From Thermohalobaculum sp039822785 (lineage in GTDB: Bacteria > Pseudomonadota > Alphaproteobacteria > Rhodobacterales > Rhodobacteraceae), in the NCBI GenBank assembly GCA_039822785.1, contig JBCBMO010000002.1:310001-374000 (forward strand): a stretch of 64,000 nucleotides of DNA, written 5' to 3'. The position numbers were made by a program, and so were the translations under genes. Position 1 is the stretch's first letter. The number at the start of each line of letters is the position of its first letter. Of this stretch, positions 1-19,289 are shown one piece after another. Under the pieces are notes generated by a model that saw only the letters and a program-made list of their open reading frames with translations, was not told the DNA's origin and did not search any database.

Positions 1-246
1 GACCAGTTCGTCGACATCCAGGCCGTGGTTGTTCTCTGCGTTCGCCACCGCCGACTGCAGCGTCTTCTTGACGTCCGCCGCGATGCGCTTCTTCGAGAAG
101 GTCAGCGCCGCCAGCGCCTTGTCCACCGGCATGCCGCGGATCATGCCCGCCACCAGGTTCAGCTTCTGGGGGCTGGTCTTCAGCATCCGGTTCATCGCCA
201 TCGCCTCGTTCTCGGCGACGCGGCGCTCATTCTTCGCCTTGCCCAT
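1..246 (-). CDS. rplV: 50S ribosomal protein L22 (partial, C-terminus outside window)
   Basis: First 82 codons of L22, a large-subunit protein that contacts 23S rRNA and lines the peptide exit tunnel. The visible sequence opens MGKAKNERRVAENEAMAMNR and continues with the family pattern SPQKLNLVAGMIRGMPVDKALAAL and FSKKRIAADVKKTLQSAVANAE. The 3' part lies beyond base 1, so this is an edge cut and not a broken gene. The ATG at 246 sits 6 bases after the rpsS stop, as expected in the S10 operon. Confidence 0.95.
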   Translation of the reverse strand, partial: MGKAKNERRVAENEAMAMNRMLKTSPQKLNLVAGMIRGMPVDKALAALTFSKKRIAADVKKTLQSAVANAENNHGLDVDELV

Positions 247-252
247 CGCCGA

Positions 253-531
253 TTACCTCCGCTTGGCTTTTTTGTCGGCCGCGTGGCCGTAGTAGGTGCG
301 GGTCGGCGCGAACTCGCCGAACTTGTGGCCGATCATATCCTCGGACACCGCCACCGGCACATGCTTCTGGCCGTTGTGCACGCCAAAGGTCAGCCCCACG
401 AACTGGGGCAGGATGGTCGACCGGCGCGACCAGATCTTGATCACTTCATTGCGGCCCGACTCGCGTGACTTCGCGGCCTTCTTGAGGACGTAGGAGTCGA
501 CGAACGGACCCTTCCAGACGGAACGTGGCAT
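253..531 (-). CDS. rpsS: 30S ribosomal protein S19
   Basis: S19 is a small-subunit head protein that works with S13 near the A site. The 92-residue product has the usual length and the family start MPRSVWKGPFVDSYVLKKA. The central RRSTILPQFVGLTFGVHNGQKHVPV and the C-terminal GHKFGEFAPTRTYYGH are classic. It lies between rplB (12-base gap) and rplV in the standard S10-operon order and is presumably translated from the same polycistronic message. Confidence 0.97.
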   Translation of the reverse strand: MPRSVWKGPFVDSYVLKKAAKSRESGRNEVIKIWSRRSTILPQFVGLTFGVHNGQKHVPVAVSEDMIGHKFGEFAPTRTYYGHAADKKAKRR

Positions 532-543
532 CTAAAGGTCCTC

Positions 544-1377
544 TTACTTCTTCCGCGCGTGGCGCGAGCGCACGATCAGGCGGTCGGTGCCCTTGTTCTT
601 GCGGGTCTTGCGGCCCTTCGTGGGCTTGCCCCAAGGGGTGACCGGGTGGCGACCGCCGGAGGTCCGGCCCTCACCACCGCCGTGCGGGTGATCGATCGGG
701 TTCATGGCGACGCCGCGCACCGCGGGGCGCTTGCCCTGGTGGCGCGTGCGCCCGGCCTTGCCGAAGTTCTGGTTCGAGTGGTCGGGGTTCGAGACCGCGC
801 CCACGGTCGCCATGCACTCCTGGCGGACCATCCGCAGCTCGCCCGAGCTGAGGCGGATCTGCGCATAGCCGCCATCGCGGCCGACGAACTGGGCGTATTG
901 CCCGGCCGAGCGCGCGATCTGACCGCCCTTACCCGGCTTCAGCTCGATGTTGTGCACGATGGTGCCGATCGGCATGCCCGAGAAGGGCATCGCGTTGCCC
1001 GGTTTGATGTCCGCCTTGGCACCCGCGACGACACTGTCACCCACCGAGAGGCGCTGCGGCGCCAGGATATAGGCCAGTTCGCCGTCTTCGTACTTCACCA
1101 GCGCGATGAAGGCCGTGCGGTTGGGATCGTATTCAATCCGCTCCACCACCGCCGGCACATCGTGCTTGCGCCGCTTGAAGTCCACGATCCGGTAGAGCCG
1201 CTTGGCTCCGCCGCCGATCCGCCGCGCCGTGATCCGTCCGGTGTTGTTGCGCCCGCCCTTCTTGGTCAGACCCTGGGTCAGAGTCTTCTCAGGCCGGCCC
1301 TTCCACAGGTCCGAACGGTCGATCAGCACCAGCCCGCGCTGGCCCGGCGTGGTAGGCTTGTATGTTTTCAACGCCAT
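544..1377 (-). CDS. rplB: 50S ribosomal protein L2
   Basis: L2 is a 23S rRNA-binding protein near the peptidyl-transferase centre. The product is 277 residues. I place the start at MALKTYKPTTPGQRG (1377). An in-frame upstream ATG at 1443 would add 22 basic residues unlike L2 and would run into the palindromic repeat at 1415-1435. The C-terminal region carries the hallmark GVAMNPIDHPHGGGEGR, whose histidine is important for peptidyl transfer. The unusually long 90-base gap to rplW contains that repeat. Confidence 0.97.
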   Translation of the reverse strand: MALKTYKPTTPGQRGLVLIDRSDLWKGRPEKTLTQGLTKKGGRNNTGRITARRIGGGAKRLYRIVDFKRRKHDVPAVVERIEYDPNRTAFIALVKYEDGELAYILAPQRLSVGDSVVAGAKADIKPGNAMPFSGMPIGTIVHNIELKPGKGGQIARSAGQYAQFVGRDGGYAQIRLSSGELRMVRQECMATVGAVSNPDHSNQNFGKAGRTRHQGKRPAVRGVAMNPIDHPHGGGEGRTSGGRHPVTPWGKPTKGRKTRKNKGTDRLIVRSRHARKK

Positions 1378-1414
1378 GTCTTGCTGTCTTCCGCTTTCGT
1401 TTCTCTTCCCGGGC

Positions 1415-1435
1415 GGTGCGTGCCGAGCACGCACC
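1415..1435. repeat. Dispersed palindromic repeat, copy 1
   Basis: A perfect hairpin with 9-bp arms GGTGCGTGC and GCACGCACC around the loop CGA, followed by CTAC. It sits in the gap between rplW and rplB. The same unit recurs at 18523-18543, 41679-41699 and 41729-41749, always between genes. No poly-T tract follows on either strand, so it is not an ordinary intrinsic terminator. It resembles REP-type intergenic palindromes. Confidence 0.85.
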
Positions 1436-1467
1436 CTACGCAAGGCAGGGCGCGCGCCGTCATGCCT

Positions 1468-1767
1468 TTAGAGCCCGGTCGTCACGTCGATCGAGTGGCC
1501 CTCTTCGAGGGTCACATAGGCCTTTTTCACCTCGTCCCGCTGACCGATGCGGCCGCGGAAACGCTTCACCTTGCCCTGCTGGCGGACGGTGTTGACCGCC
1601 TTGACCTTGACGCCGAACAGGGTCTCCACCGCTTCCTTGATCAGCGGCTTGGTCGCCGATTTCGAGACCTCGAAGACCACGGCGTTGTTCTCGGACACCA
1701 TGGTCGCCTTCTCGGTGATGATCGGCTTGCGGATCACCTCGTAGAGCTCTGCCTTCGCGGTCATCAC
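1468..1767 (-). CDS. rplW: 50S ribosomal protein L23
   Basis: L23 lies at the exit-tunnel mouth and docks trigger factor and SRP. The 99-residue protein shows the family features: an N-terminal YEVIRKPIITEKATMVSENN, the middle FEVSKSATKPLIKEAVETLF and VKAVNTVRQQGKVKRFRGRIG. The ATG at 1767 overlaps the rplD stop by 4 bases, implying translational coupling. It is followed by a 90-base gap holding a palindromic repeat before rplB. Confidence 0.97.
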   Translation of the reverse strand: MMTAKAELYEVIRKPIITEKATMVSENNAVVFEVSKSATKPLIKEAVETLFGVKVKAVNTVRQQGKVKRFRGRIGQRDEVKKAYVTLEEGHSIDVTTGL

Positions 1768-2420
1768 GCGGTCTCCTCAGCGGCGGCCGGCGCTGCGGCG
1801 GGGGCGAAGCGCGCCTCGATGGCGGCCAGGCCCGAGCGGGTGAGCACCAGCGTCTCGTTCTTCAGGATGTCGTAGACATTGGCCCCTTCGCCGGCGAGCA
1901 AATGGACATTGTCCAGGTTCCGCGCCGCCCGCTCGAAGTTGCCGTCGAAGTCCGCCCCGTCGATCACGAGCGCGCTCTTCCAGCCCAGTGCCTCGACCTT
2001 CTGACGCAGGGTCTTGGTCTTGGCCTCGGCGAGGGTCGCCTCCTCCAGCACCACGAGCGTCCCTGCCTTGGCCTTGGAGGACAGCGCCATCTTCAGCCCC
2101 AGCGCGCGAACCTTCTTCTGCAGGTCATGCGCGTGGCTGCGCGGCTTGGGCCCGAAGGCCCGGCCGCCCTTGCGGAACTGCGACACCGCCCGGTCACCGT
2201 GACGGGCACCGCCGGTGCCCTTCTGGCGGTAAATCTTCTTGGTCGAATAGCTGACCTCGCCGCGCGATTTCACGCGGTGCGTCCCCGCCTGGCGGCGCGC
2301 CATCTGCCAGCGCACGACGCGGTGCAGGATGTCAGCCCGCGGCTCGACGCCGAAGACGGCCTCGTCGAGCTCGACCTCACCGCAGCCCGCGGCATCCATA
2401 TTGATGACGTCGATCTTCAT
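1764..2420 (-). CDS. rplD: 50S ribosomal protein L4
   Basis: L4 binds 23S rRNA, lines the exit tunnel and, in enterobacteria, autoregulates the S10 operon. The product is 218 residues. The start MKIDVINMDAAG (2420) overlaps the rplC stop by one base (TGATG); an ATG four codons upstream is less likely. The extended tunnel loop is visible as RGEVSYSTKKIYRQKGTGGARHG. The C-terminus ends in an Ala-rich tail (about residues 205-218). Whether the E. coli type of L4 autoregulation operates here is not visible. Confidence 0.96.
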   Translation of the reverse strand: MKIDVINMDAAGCGEVELDEAVFGVEPRADILHRVVRWQMARRQAGTHRVKSRGEVSYSTKKIYRQKGTGGARHGDRAVSQFRKGGRAFGPKPRSHAHDLQKKVRALGLKMALSSKAKAGTLVVLEEATLAEAKTKTLRQKVEALGWKSALVIDGADFDGNFERAARNLDNVHLLAGEGANVYDILKNETLVLTRSGLAAIEARFAPAAAPAAAEETA

Positions 2421-3175
2421 CACGCATCCCACTCGCTCGGGGCCTCGGCGTCAGGGGTCGCATCGGTCTGATCCGCCGCGCCGGTGTCGGCCGGTGCCTC
2501 AGGCTGACGGATCGCGGCCGGCAGCACCAGACCGTCAGGGGCCTTGCGCTTAACCGCGTCCTTGATCGTCACCCAGCCGCCCTTGGCCCCGGGCACGGCG
2601 CCCTTGACCATGATCAGCCCGCGCTCGCTGTCGGTCCGAACGACCTCCAGGTTCTGCACGGTCACTCGCGCGGCACCCAGGTGGCCGGCCATCTTCTTGC
2701 CCTTGAACACCTTGCCGGGGTCCTGGCACTGGCCGGTCGAGCCGTGGGCACGGTGGCTGATCGACACGCCGTGGCTGGCCCGCAGACCGCCGAAGTTGTG
2801 CCGCTTCATACTGCCCGCAAACCCCTTACCGATCGAGGTGCCGGCAATGTCCACGTACTGGCCCTGGATGTAGTGGTCGGCCGTGATCTCGGCGCCCACG
2901 TCGATCATGTTCTCAGGGCTCACCCGGAACTCGGCCAGGCGGCGCTTGGGCGCCACGTTCGCCTTGGCGAAGTGGCCGCGCATCTGGTTGGTGGTGTTCT
3001 TGGCCTTCGCGGTGCCCGCACCCAGCTGAACGGCGGTGTAGCCGTCCCGCTCGGTCGTGCGCTGGGCGACGACCTGCAGGCTGTCCATCTGAAGGACCGT
3101 GACGGGAATTTGCTTGCCGTCCTCCATGAAGAGGCGGGTCATCCCGATCTTCTTCGCGATCACGCCGGAGCGCAT
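2420..3175 (-). CDS. rplC: 50S ribosomal protein L3
   Basis: L3 is an early-assembly 23S rRNA-binding protein near the peptidyl-transferase centre. I take MRSGVIAKKIGMTRLF (3175) as start. Candidate starts up to 3214 add a Ser-rich stretch not typical of L3. The body includes GKGFAGSMKRHNFGGLRASHG and GSTGQCQDPGKVFKGKKMAGH, the loop methylated on Gln by PrmB in many bacteria. The 251-residue protein carries a variable acidic C-terminal tail (about 225-251), longer than in E. coli (about 209 aa), as is common in alphaproteobacteria. Confidence 0.96.
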   Translation of the reverse strand: MRSGVIAKKIGMTRLFMEDGKQIPVTVLQMDSLQVVAQRTTERDGYTAVQLGAGTAKAKNTTNQMRGHFAKANVAPKRRLAEFRVSPENMIDVGAEITADHYIQGQYVDIAGTSIGKGFAGSMKRHNFGGLRASHGVSISHRAHGSTGQCQDPGKVFKGKKMAGHLGAARVTVQNLEVVRTDSERGLIMVKGAVPGAKGGWVTIKDAVKRKAPDGLVLPAAIRQPEAPADTGAADQTDATPDAEAPSEWDA

Positions 3176-3188
3176 GGTTCCAGCCTCC

Positions 3189-3497
3189 TCAGAGCTTGAT
3201 CTCGACATCGACACCGGCGGCGAGGTCGAGCTTCATCAGCGCGTCCACCGTCTGCGGCGTCGGGTCCACGATATCGAGAAGCCGCTTGTGCGTGCGGATC
3301 TCGAACTGCTCACGGCTCTTCTTGTCGACGTGCGGGCCGCGCAGCACCGTGAACTTCTCGATCTTGTTGGGCAGCGGGATCGGCCCGCGCACCTGGGCAC
3401 CGGTCCGTTTTGCCGTGTTCACGATCTCCTGGGTGCTGGCGTCCAGCACGCGGTGATCGAAGGCTTTGAGCCGGATTCTTATGTTCTGACCTTGCAT
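3189..3497 (-). CDS. rpsJ: 30S ribosomal protein S10 / NusE
   Basis: S10 is a head protein of the 30S subunit and, as NusE, links NusG and NusB to RNA polymerase in antitermination. The 102-residue product starts MQGQNIRIRLKAFDHRVLD and contains RTGAQVRGPIPLPNKIEKFTVLRGPHVDKKSREQFEIRTHKR, nearly invariant. It is the first gene of the S10 operon here and sits just after the tuf terminator hairpin, so its promoter should lie within or close to the 89-base tuf-rpsJ gap. Confidence 0.97.
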   Translation of the reverse strand: MQGQNIRIRLKAFDHRVLDASTQEIVNTAKRTGAQVRGPIPLPNKIEKFTVLRGPHVDKKSREQFEIRTHKRLLDIVDPTPQTVDALMKLDLAAGVDVEIKL

Positions 3498-3530
3498 CTT
3501 AGCCTCACGAGCCTTCGCGGCATTCGGTCC

Positions 3531-3570
3531 CTAGAAAAGAAAGACGCGGCCGGGACCTCGCCCGGCCGCG
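3531..3570 (-). terminator. Intrinsic-terminator-like hairpin after tuf
   Basis: On the minus strand a perfect 10-bp stem (CGCGGCCGGG pairing with CCCGGCCGCG, 3545-3554 and 3561-3570, 6-nt loop) is followed by a T-rich run. It begins 17 bases after the tuf stop and so separates the str operon from the S10 operon. The T run is interrupted by C, so some read-through is plausible. Confidence 0.7.
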
Positions 3571-3586
3571 CATACATCTCAGATCG

Positions 3587-4762
<1,176 letters not shown>

Positions 4763-4790
4763 AGGTCTCCGTCCTTCCTCTGCGGCTCGA

Positions 4791-4824
4791 ACGGGGCGCT
4801 CAGCCCGCAGTCGAGGCGCCCCGT
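4791..4824 (-). other. Intercistronic hairpin between fusA and tuf
   Basis: A 9-bp perfect inverted repeat (ACGGGGCGC with GCGCCCCGT) around a 16-nt loop sits in the 72-base gap between fusA and tuf. No T tract follows on the minus strand, so it looks more like an RNA-processing or mRNA-stability element than a terminator. It could help set separate tuf mRNA levels. Confidence 0.45.
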
Positions 4825-4834
4825 CTATCCTGTG

Positions 4835-6979
<2,145 letters not shown>

Positions 6980-7006
6980 CGTTCTGTCCTCAGGCTGCGG
7001 GTCGGA

Positions 7007-7477
7007 TTACCAGCGGTAGTGGCTGAACGCCTTGTTGGCGTCGGCCATCTTGTGCGTGTCTTCGCGCTTCTTCACCGCGGTGCCGCGGTTCTGGCAGGCG
7101 TCCATCAGCTCGCCGGCCAGGCGCTCTTCCATGGTGTTCTCGTTGCGCTTGCGCGCAGCGTCGATCAGCCAGCGGATCGCCAGCGCCTCACGCCGCTCCG
7201 GGCGCACCTCGACCGGCACCTGGTAGGTCGCACCGCCGACCCGGCGGCTGCGGACCTCGACGGCCGGTTTGATGTTGTCGAGCGCCTCGTGGAAGACCTC
7301 CACCGGCTCCCGGCGCAGACGGCCCTCGACGCGGCCGAGCGCACCGTAGACGATGCCCTCCGCGATCGACTTCTTGCCGTCGAACATCAGGTTGTTCATG
7401 AACTTGGTGAGCACGCGGTCGCCAAACTTGGCGTCCGGCAGAACCTCACGCTTCTCCGCGCGGTGACGTCGGGACAT
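7007..7477 (-). CDS. rpsG: 30S ribosomal protein S7
   Basis: S7 nucleates assembly of the 30S head by binding the 3' domain of 16S rRNA. The 156-residue product opens MSRRHRAEKREVLPDAKFGD and contains RSRRVGGATYQVPVEVRPERREALAIRWL and the C-terminal KREDTHKMADANKAFSHYRW. It follows rpsL by 12 bases and precedes fusA by 27. In enterobacteria S7 is the str-operon repressor; no equivalent binding structure was worked out here. Confidence 0.97.
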   Translation of the reverse strand: MSRRHRAEKREVLPDAKFGDRVLTKFMNNLMFDGKKSIAEGIVYGALGRVEGRLRREPVEVFHEALDNIKPAVEVRSRRVGGATYQVPVEVRPERREALAIRWLIDAARKRNENTMEERLAGELMDACQNRGTAVKKREDTHKMADANKAFSHYRW

Positions 7478-7489
7478 TGTTCGCCCTCC

Positions 7490-7861
7490 TTACTTCGGCC
7501 GCTTCGCGCCGTACTTCGAACGACGCTGTTTCCGGTCCTTTACGCCCTGGGTATCCAGAACGCCGCGCAGGATGTGATAGCGCACACCCGGAAGGTCCTT
7601 CACACGCCCGCCGCGGATCAGCACTACCGAGTGCTCCTGCAGGTTGTGACCCTCACCGGGGATGTAGCTGATCACCTCGAAACCGTTGGTCAGCCGGACC
7701 TTGGCGACCTTCCGAAGCGCCGAGTTCGGCTTCTTCGGGGTGGTCGTGTAGACGCGCGTGCAGACGCCGCGCTTCTGCGGGCAGGCCTGCAGGTGCATCG
7801 CCTTCTGGCGCTTCACTTTGGGCTGCCGGGGCTTCCGGATCAGCTGTTGGATCGTCGGCAT
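7490..7861 (-). CDS. rpsL: 30S ribosomal protein S12
   Basis: S12 sits at the decoding centre and controls accuracy. The 123-residue product is canonical: MPTIQQLIRKPR, then TTPKKPNSALRKVAKVRLTNG and GRVKDLPGVRYHI. Lys43 and Lys88, classic sites of streptomycin-resistance mutations, are both wild type. It is the first gene of the str operon, with a strong sigma-70-like promoter at 8092-8120 and a leader of roughly 220 bases. Confidence 0.97.
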   Translation of the reverse strand: MPTIQQLIRKPRQPKVKRQKAMHLQACPQKRGVCTRVYTTTPKKPNSALRKVAKVRLTNGFEVISYIPGEGHNLQEHSVVLIRGGRVKDLPGVRYHILRGVLDTQGVKDRKQRRSKYGAKRPK

Positions 7862-8091
7862 TCAGTACGCCTCGCCTTGTTCTCGTCCTGTCGCTCCACG
7901 CCGCACGCCGGGCCCCTGCCGCCATCTCCTTGGCGCAGGCCCGGCCACGACCGGCCTGAACAGCAAGCTGCCACGGCGGAGCGCCTCCGCTCCCGCGGCG
8001 AGTGGAGAGGACCGAGCGGATGCAGGGTCGTCCTAGCCAGCTTGTCAGGCGAAAAGCCATCGTCTGCACGGCACCCCGTGCGAGTGCGCGG
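7862..8091 (-). other. Long rpsL leader region
   Basis: Together with the promoter at 8092-8120 and the rpoC terminator at 8205-8238, this fills the 400-base gap between rpsL and rpoC. From a transcription start near 8085 the rpsL message would have a leader of more than 200 nt. I see no gene in it. Open frames across it on both strands have no family pattern. A regulatory RNA structure is possible, but none was identified. Confidence 0.4.
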
Positions 8092-8120
8092 CTTATACTG
8101 ATGGCCCCCGGACCGGTCAA
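8092..8120 (-). promoter_or_regulatory. Sigma-70-type promoter of the str operon
   Basis: Reading the minus strand, TTGACC (8120-8115) is followed after exactly 17 bases by TATAAG (8097-8092), a near-consensus housekeeping promoter facing rpsL. It lies just downstream of the rpoC terminator, so the str operon can be transcribed independently of the rif operon. Confidence 0.75.
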
Positions 8121-8204
8121 GCGCAACTGACGCGCTTTTGGGCACAAGTCTTCAGAAAATCGAAGGGCCTCATTTAACATCGCCGGACAGAAGTCGCCGG
8201 CAAG

Positions 8205-8238
8205 AAAAAGGGCCGGCCCGCTGCCGGACCGGCCCTTT
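8205..8238 (-). terminator. Intrinsic terminator of the rplKAJL-rpoBC operon
   Basis: On the minus strand the arms AAAGGGCCGG and CCGGCCCTTT (10 bp) enclose a 12-nt loop and run into further T residues. It starts 24 bases after the rpoC stop. This is a good rho-independent terminator closing the rif region. Confidence 0.85.
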
Positions 8239-8261
8239 CGTAACGCATCTGCGCCGGGTGA

Positions 8262-12502
<4,241 letters not shown>

Positions 12503-12506
<4 letters not shown>

Positions 12507-12919
12507 CGGTCTCCTTTGCCCTTGGCAGGCATCGCCCGAATTTCGTCCAGAAGCGCGACATAAGCACCGCGCTTCTTCGGCTTGAGCTCGCTCGCCTTGC
12601 GTTCGAGCATCTCAGCCGCCGTGTTTCCCACTGCATTGCGGATCGTGTGATCAGCGCCGTGCTTGAGCAGCACCCTCACCACATCCGGCCCGCCCGACCA
12701 GACCGCGGCGTGCAGCGCGGTCTCGCCGTCATAAAGCGCATCGACATCGACCCCGTGCTGAAGACAGGCCTCGACCATCTCGGCGTCTCCCTGCTGCGCG
12801 AAGCTATGAAGCGGGGAGAGCCCCGCGCGCTTCGCCGTCTCCAAGGTCGGTGGCCCGTTCACGTACCAGAACCGGAACAGTTCCTTCAGTTCCGCCGCCA
12901 GTCTTTCCGGGGCCACCAC
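12503..12919 (-). CDS. Small ankyrin-repeat protein encoded between rpoB and rpoC
   Basis: This 138-residue protein has two clear ankyrin repeats, at about 33-64 (SPLHSFAQQGDAEMVEACLQ) and 66-97 (ETALHAAVWSGGPDVVRVLL), and the beginning of a third. A helical N-terminus (ELKELFRFWYVNGPP) and a Lys-rich C-terminus flank them. There is no signal peptide, so it is probably cytosolic. The GTG start is 7 bases after the rpoB stop and its TGA overlaps the rpoC ATG (4 bases), so expression must be coupled to polymerase subunits. Ankyrin domains bind proteins; a partner in RNA polymerase assembly is only a guess from position. A second GTG follows immediately and could be used. Confidence 0.85.
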
Positions 12920-12926
12920 TGTCGCG

Positions 12927-17027
<4,101 letters not shown>

Positions 17028-17116
17028 GGATCGCCTCGGGCCCTTCCTTCGGCAGGGGCGCGCGGGGGCGCCGCACCCTCTGCCGGATTGTCGCGTGGTT
17101 CGGGTCCCATCCCGCA

Positions 17117-17136
17117 GGCCGGCGCCCCCGCCGGCC
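17117..17136 (-). other. Hairpin in the rplL-rpoB gap
   Basis: A perfect 8-bp stem (GGCCGGCG with CGCCGGCC) with a CCCC loop sits in the 248-base space between rplL and rpoB. No T tract follows. In many bacteria this gap holds an attenuator and an RNase processing site that make L7/L12 more abundant than polymerase. The structure fits that role but does not prove it. Confidence 0.4.
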
Positions 17137-17275
17137 GTCTCTCGGACCCTTCCGCCGCGTCCACGACGAGCGCCTGCACGAGGCGACCGTCGAAGACGCG
17201 GACGAGGCCCGCACGGTTTTCCCGCGCGGACCCCGCCATGTTAGTGCTCAGCGCGCCCCGAGGACGCGACGAAGA

Positions 17276-17662
17276 TCACTTGAGCTCGACCTTGGCGCCG
17301 GCCTCTTCGAGCTTCTTCTTGATCTCCTCGGCCTCTTCCTTGTTGGCGCCTTCCTTGACGGCCTTGCCGCCGGCCTCGACGAGATCCTTCGCCTCCTTAA
17401 GGCCGAGACCGGTGATGGCGCGGACCTCCTTGATGACGTTGATCTTCTTCGCGCCGGCCTCCAGCAGGATGACGTCGAACTCGGTCTTCTCTTCCTCGGC
17501 TGCGGCAGCTTCGCCACCGCCGGCACCCGGCATCGCGGCCATGACCGCACCACCGGCAGCCGGCTCGATGCCGTACTTGTCCTTGAGCAGGTTCTTCAGC
17601 TCGACGGCCTCCAGGAGGGTCAGGCCAACGAGGTCTTCAGCAAGCTGTTCGATCTTCGACAT
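17276..17662 (-). CDS. rplL: 50S ribosomal protein L7/L12
   Basis: L7/L12 is the multi-copy stalk protein that recruits translation GTPases. The 128-residue product has the N-terminal dimerisation domain (MSKIEQLAEDLVGLTLLEAVEL), an Ala/Gly-rich hinge (about 36-55) and the globular C-terminal domain with KINVIKEVRAITGLGLKEAKDLVE. It lies 81 bases after rplJ and 248 before rpoB, the usual place. Confidence 0.97.
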   Translation of the reverse strand: MSKIEQLAEDLVGLTLLEAVELKNLLKDKYGIEPAAGGAVMAAMPGAGGGEAAAAEEEKTEFDVILLEAGAKKINVIKEVRAITGLGLKEAKDLVEAGGKAVKEGANKEEAEEIKKKLEEAGAKVELK

Positions 17663-17743
17663 GGTTCCAGTTTCCGTTTCTCATCTCGCTCGTGGTCCCG
17701 GGACGCGGTGATTGCCACCCGCACCGGCCCGAGCCGCGCAGTG

Positions 17744-18259
17744 TCACGCCTCTTCCCTCTCCTCGAGGGTCTTGGCGATTGCCGCAAGATTGCTGCCAGG
17801 GGCCGTGATCGCACCGGCAAGGTTCGCCGCGGGGCTGATGATGCACCCCACGAGAGAGGCGATAACCTCCTCGCGCGATGGCATATCCGCCACGGACTTG
17901 ACGCCCTTCTCGTCGAGAATGGCCTCCCCCATCGCGCCGCCCACGATTTTGAACTTGTCGTTCTCTTTCGCGTATTTCTCGGCCACACGGGCCGCGGCGG
18001 TGGGGTCCTCGCTGAATGCAAGCACGGTCTGACCCTTGAGGTACTGGCCCAGGCCTTCGCTGGGTTTGCCCTCTAGGGCGATCTTGGCGAGCCTGTTCTT
18101 GGCGACACGGACCTTGCCCCCGGCATCTCGCATCCGGGCACGAAAATCCTGCATCTGCGCGACCGTGAGGCCGGCGTAGTGAGCAACCACCACGACGCCA
18201 GAGTCCGCAAAGATCTGGCCGAGTTCATCGACCGCCTGTGCTTTTTGGGCTCTATCCAC
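17744..18259 (-). CDS. rplJ: 50S ribosomal protein L10
   Basis: L10 anchors the L7/L12 stalk to 23S rRNA and, as the L10-L12 complex, represses its own operon in E. coli. I choose the GTG at 18259 (VDRAQKAQAVDELGQIF) because it matches the family start and is preceded by GGAG with good spacing. The frame stays open upstream to 18463 but that sequence looks non-coding. The product is 171 residues, with VVVVAHYAGLTVAQMQDFRARMR and a C-terminal helix for L12 binding. Confidence 0.94.
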   Translation of the reverse strand: MDRAQKAQAVDELGQIFADSGVVVVAHYAGLTVAQMQDFRARMRDAGGKVRVAKNRLAKIALEGKPSEGLGQYLKGQTVLAFSEDPTAAARVAEKYAKENDKFKIVGGAMGEAILDEKGVKSVADMPSREEVIASLVGCIISPAANLAGAITAPGSNLAAIAKTLEEREEA

Positions 18260-18575
18260 AGTCTTCTCCAACAGTTGGCGACGGGGACATACCCGCCACC
18301 GGCTCGGTTTCGCCGCGCCCCCAGCGTCGCACACGGGGCGTGGCGCTCTTCGGGTCCCGTCCGGGTTCCCGACCCAAGATCGCCCGAGAGCTGTCGCCCT
18401 GCGGGTAATCCGGTCCGTTCCCCGTCTATGGCAGGACTTCCGCCCCCACCGGGAGCAGCCCACCGTCTCGGACAGGCGGAGGCCGAAGCCCCCTCACCCC
18501 GGTCACGCCGGGGATCACGTAGGGTGCGTGCTTGCCACGCACCGATCGTTCCGCTCGCGCACGGTCGCGCGGCTC
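18260..18575 (-). other. rplJ leader (316-base gap between rplA and rplJ)
   Basis: No gene is evident here. The leader is GC-rich, contains a dispersed palindromic repeat at its upstream end (18523-18543) and several short inverted repeats. In other bacteria this region binds L10-L12 and carries a promoter. I could not single out a convincing promoter or the L10-binding kink-turn by eye. Confidence 0.4.
18523..18543. repeat. Dispersed palindromic repeat, copy 2
   Basis: Arms GGTGCGTG and CACGCACC (8 bp) with a 5-nt loop CTTGC, preceded by GTAG. It is oriented opposite to copy 1 (the GTAG flank comes first). It lies in the rplJ leader about 30 bases beyond the rplA stop. Confidence 0.8.
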
Positions 18576-19289
18576 TTACTCCGCCGCCTCAGGCGCCGCG
18601 GCGATCGTGTCGATCTGGATCGGCACGCCCGGCCCCATGGTCGAGCTGACGGAGACCTTCTTGAGGTACGCGCCCTTGGCCCCCGAGGGCTTGGCGCGGT
18701 TCACCGCATCTACCAGCGCACGCACGTTCTCGATGATCTTCGCCTCGTCGAAGCTGGCCTTGCCCACGCCCGCGTGGATGATGCCCGCCTTCTCGACGCG
18801 GAAGGTCACCTGGCCGCCCTTCGCATCCTGCACCGCCTTGGCGACATCCATGGTGACCGTGCCGATCTTGGGGTTCGGCATCAGGCCGCGCGGGCCCAGC
18901 ACCTTCCCCAGACGGCCGACGATCGGCATCATGTCCGGCGTCGCGATGCAGCGGTCGAAATCGATGGTGCCGCCCTGGATCGTCTCCATCAGATCCTCGG
19001 CGCCCACGATATCCGCGCCGGCCTTCTGCGCCTCCTCCGCCTTGGGCCCGCGGGCGAAGACGGCGACGCGCACCGACTTGCCAGTGCCGTTCGGCAGATT
19101 GACCGTGCCGCGGACCATCTGGTCGGCGTGACGCGGATCGACGCCCAGGTTCAGCGCCGCCTCGATGGTTTCGTCGAACTTGGCGGTGGCGTTTGCCTTC
19201 ACCAGCTTCACGGCCTCCGCCAGCGGCAGGGCGGTCTTTTCGCCCACCGCCTGCTTGATGGCCTTCATGCGCTTGCCGATCTTCGCCAT
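18576..19289 (-). CDS. rplA: 50S ribosomal protein L1
   Basis: L1 forms the mobile L1 stalk that helps release E-site tRNA. The product is 237 residues from MAKIGKRMKAIKQAV. Its ATG overlaps the rplK stop by one base (TGATG). Signature stretches are FDETIEAALNLGVDPRHADQMVRGTVNLP, GLMPNPKIGTVT and the C-terminal YLKKVSVSSTMGPGVPI. The frame is open upstream inside rplK, but that part is a shadow of L11. Confidence 0.97.
   Translation of the reverse strand: MAKIGKRMKAIKQAVGEKTALPLAEAVKLVKANATAKFDETIEAALNLGVDPRHADQMVRGTVNLPNGTGKSVRVAVFARGPKAEEAQKAGADIVGAEDLMETIQGGTIDFDRCIATPDMMPIVGRLGKVLGPRGLMPNPKIGTVTMDVAKAVQDAKGGQVTFRVEKAGIIHAGVGKASFDEAKIIENVRALVDAVNRAKPSGAKGAYLKKVSVSSTMGPGVPIQIDTIAAAPEAAE

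Noticed and set aside
18260..18463. N-terminal extension of L10 to an ATG at 18463.
   Set aside because: The extra 68 residues are unlike L10, while the GTG at 18259 has a GGAG site and gives the family N-terminus.
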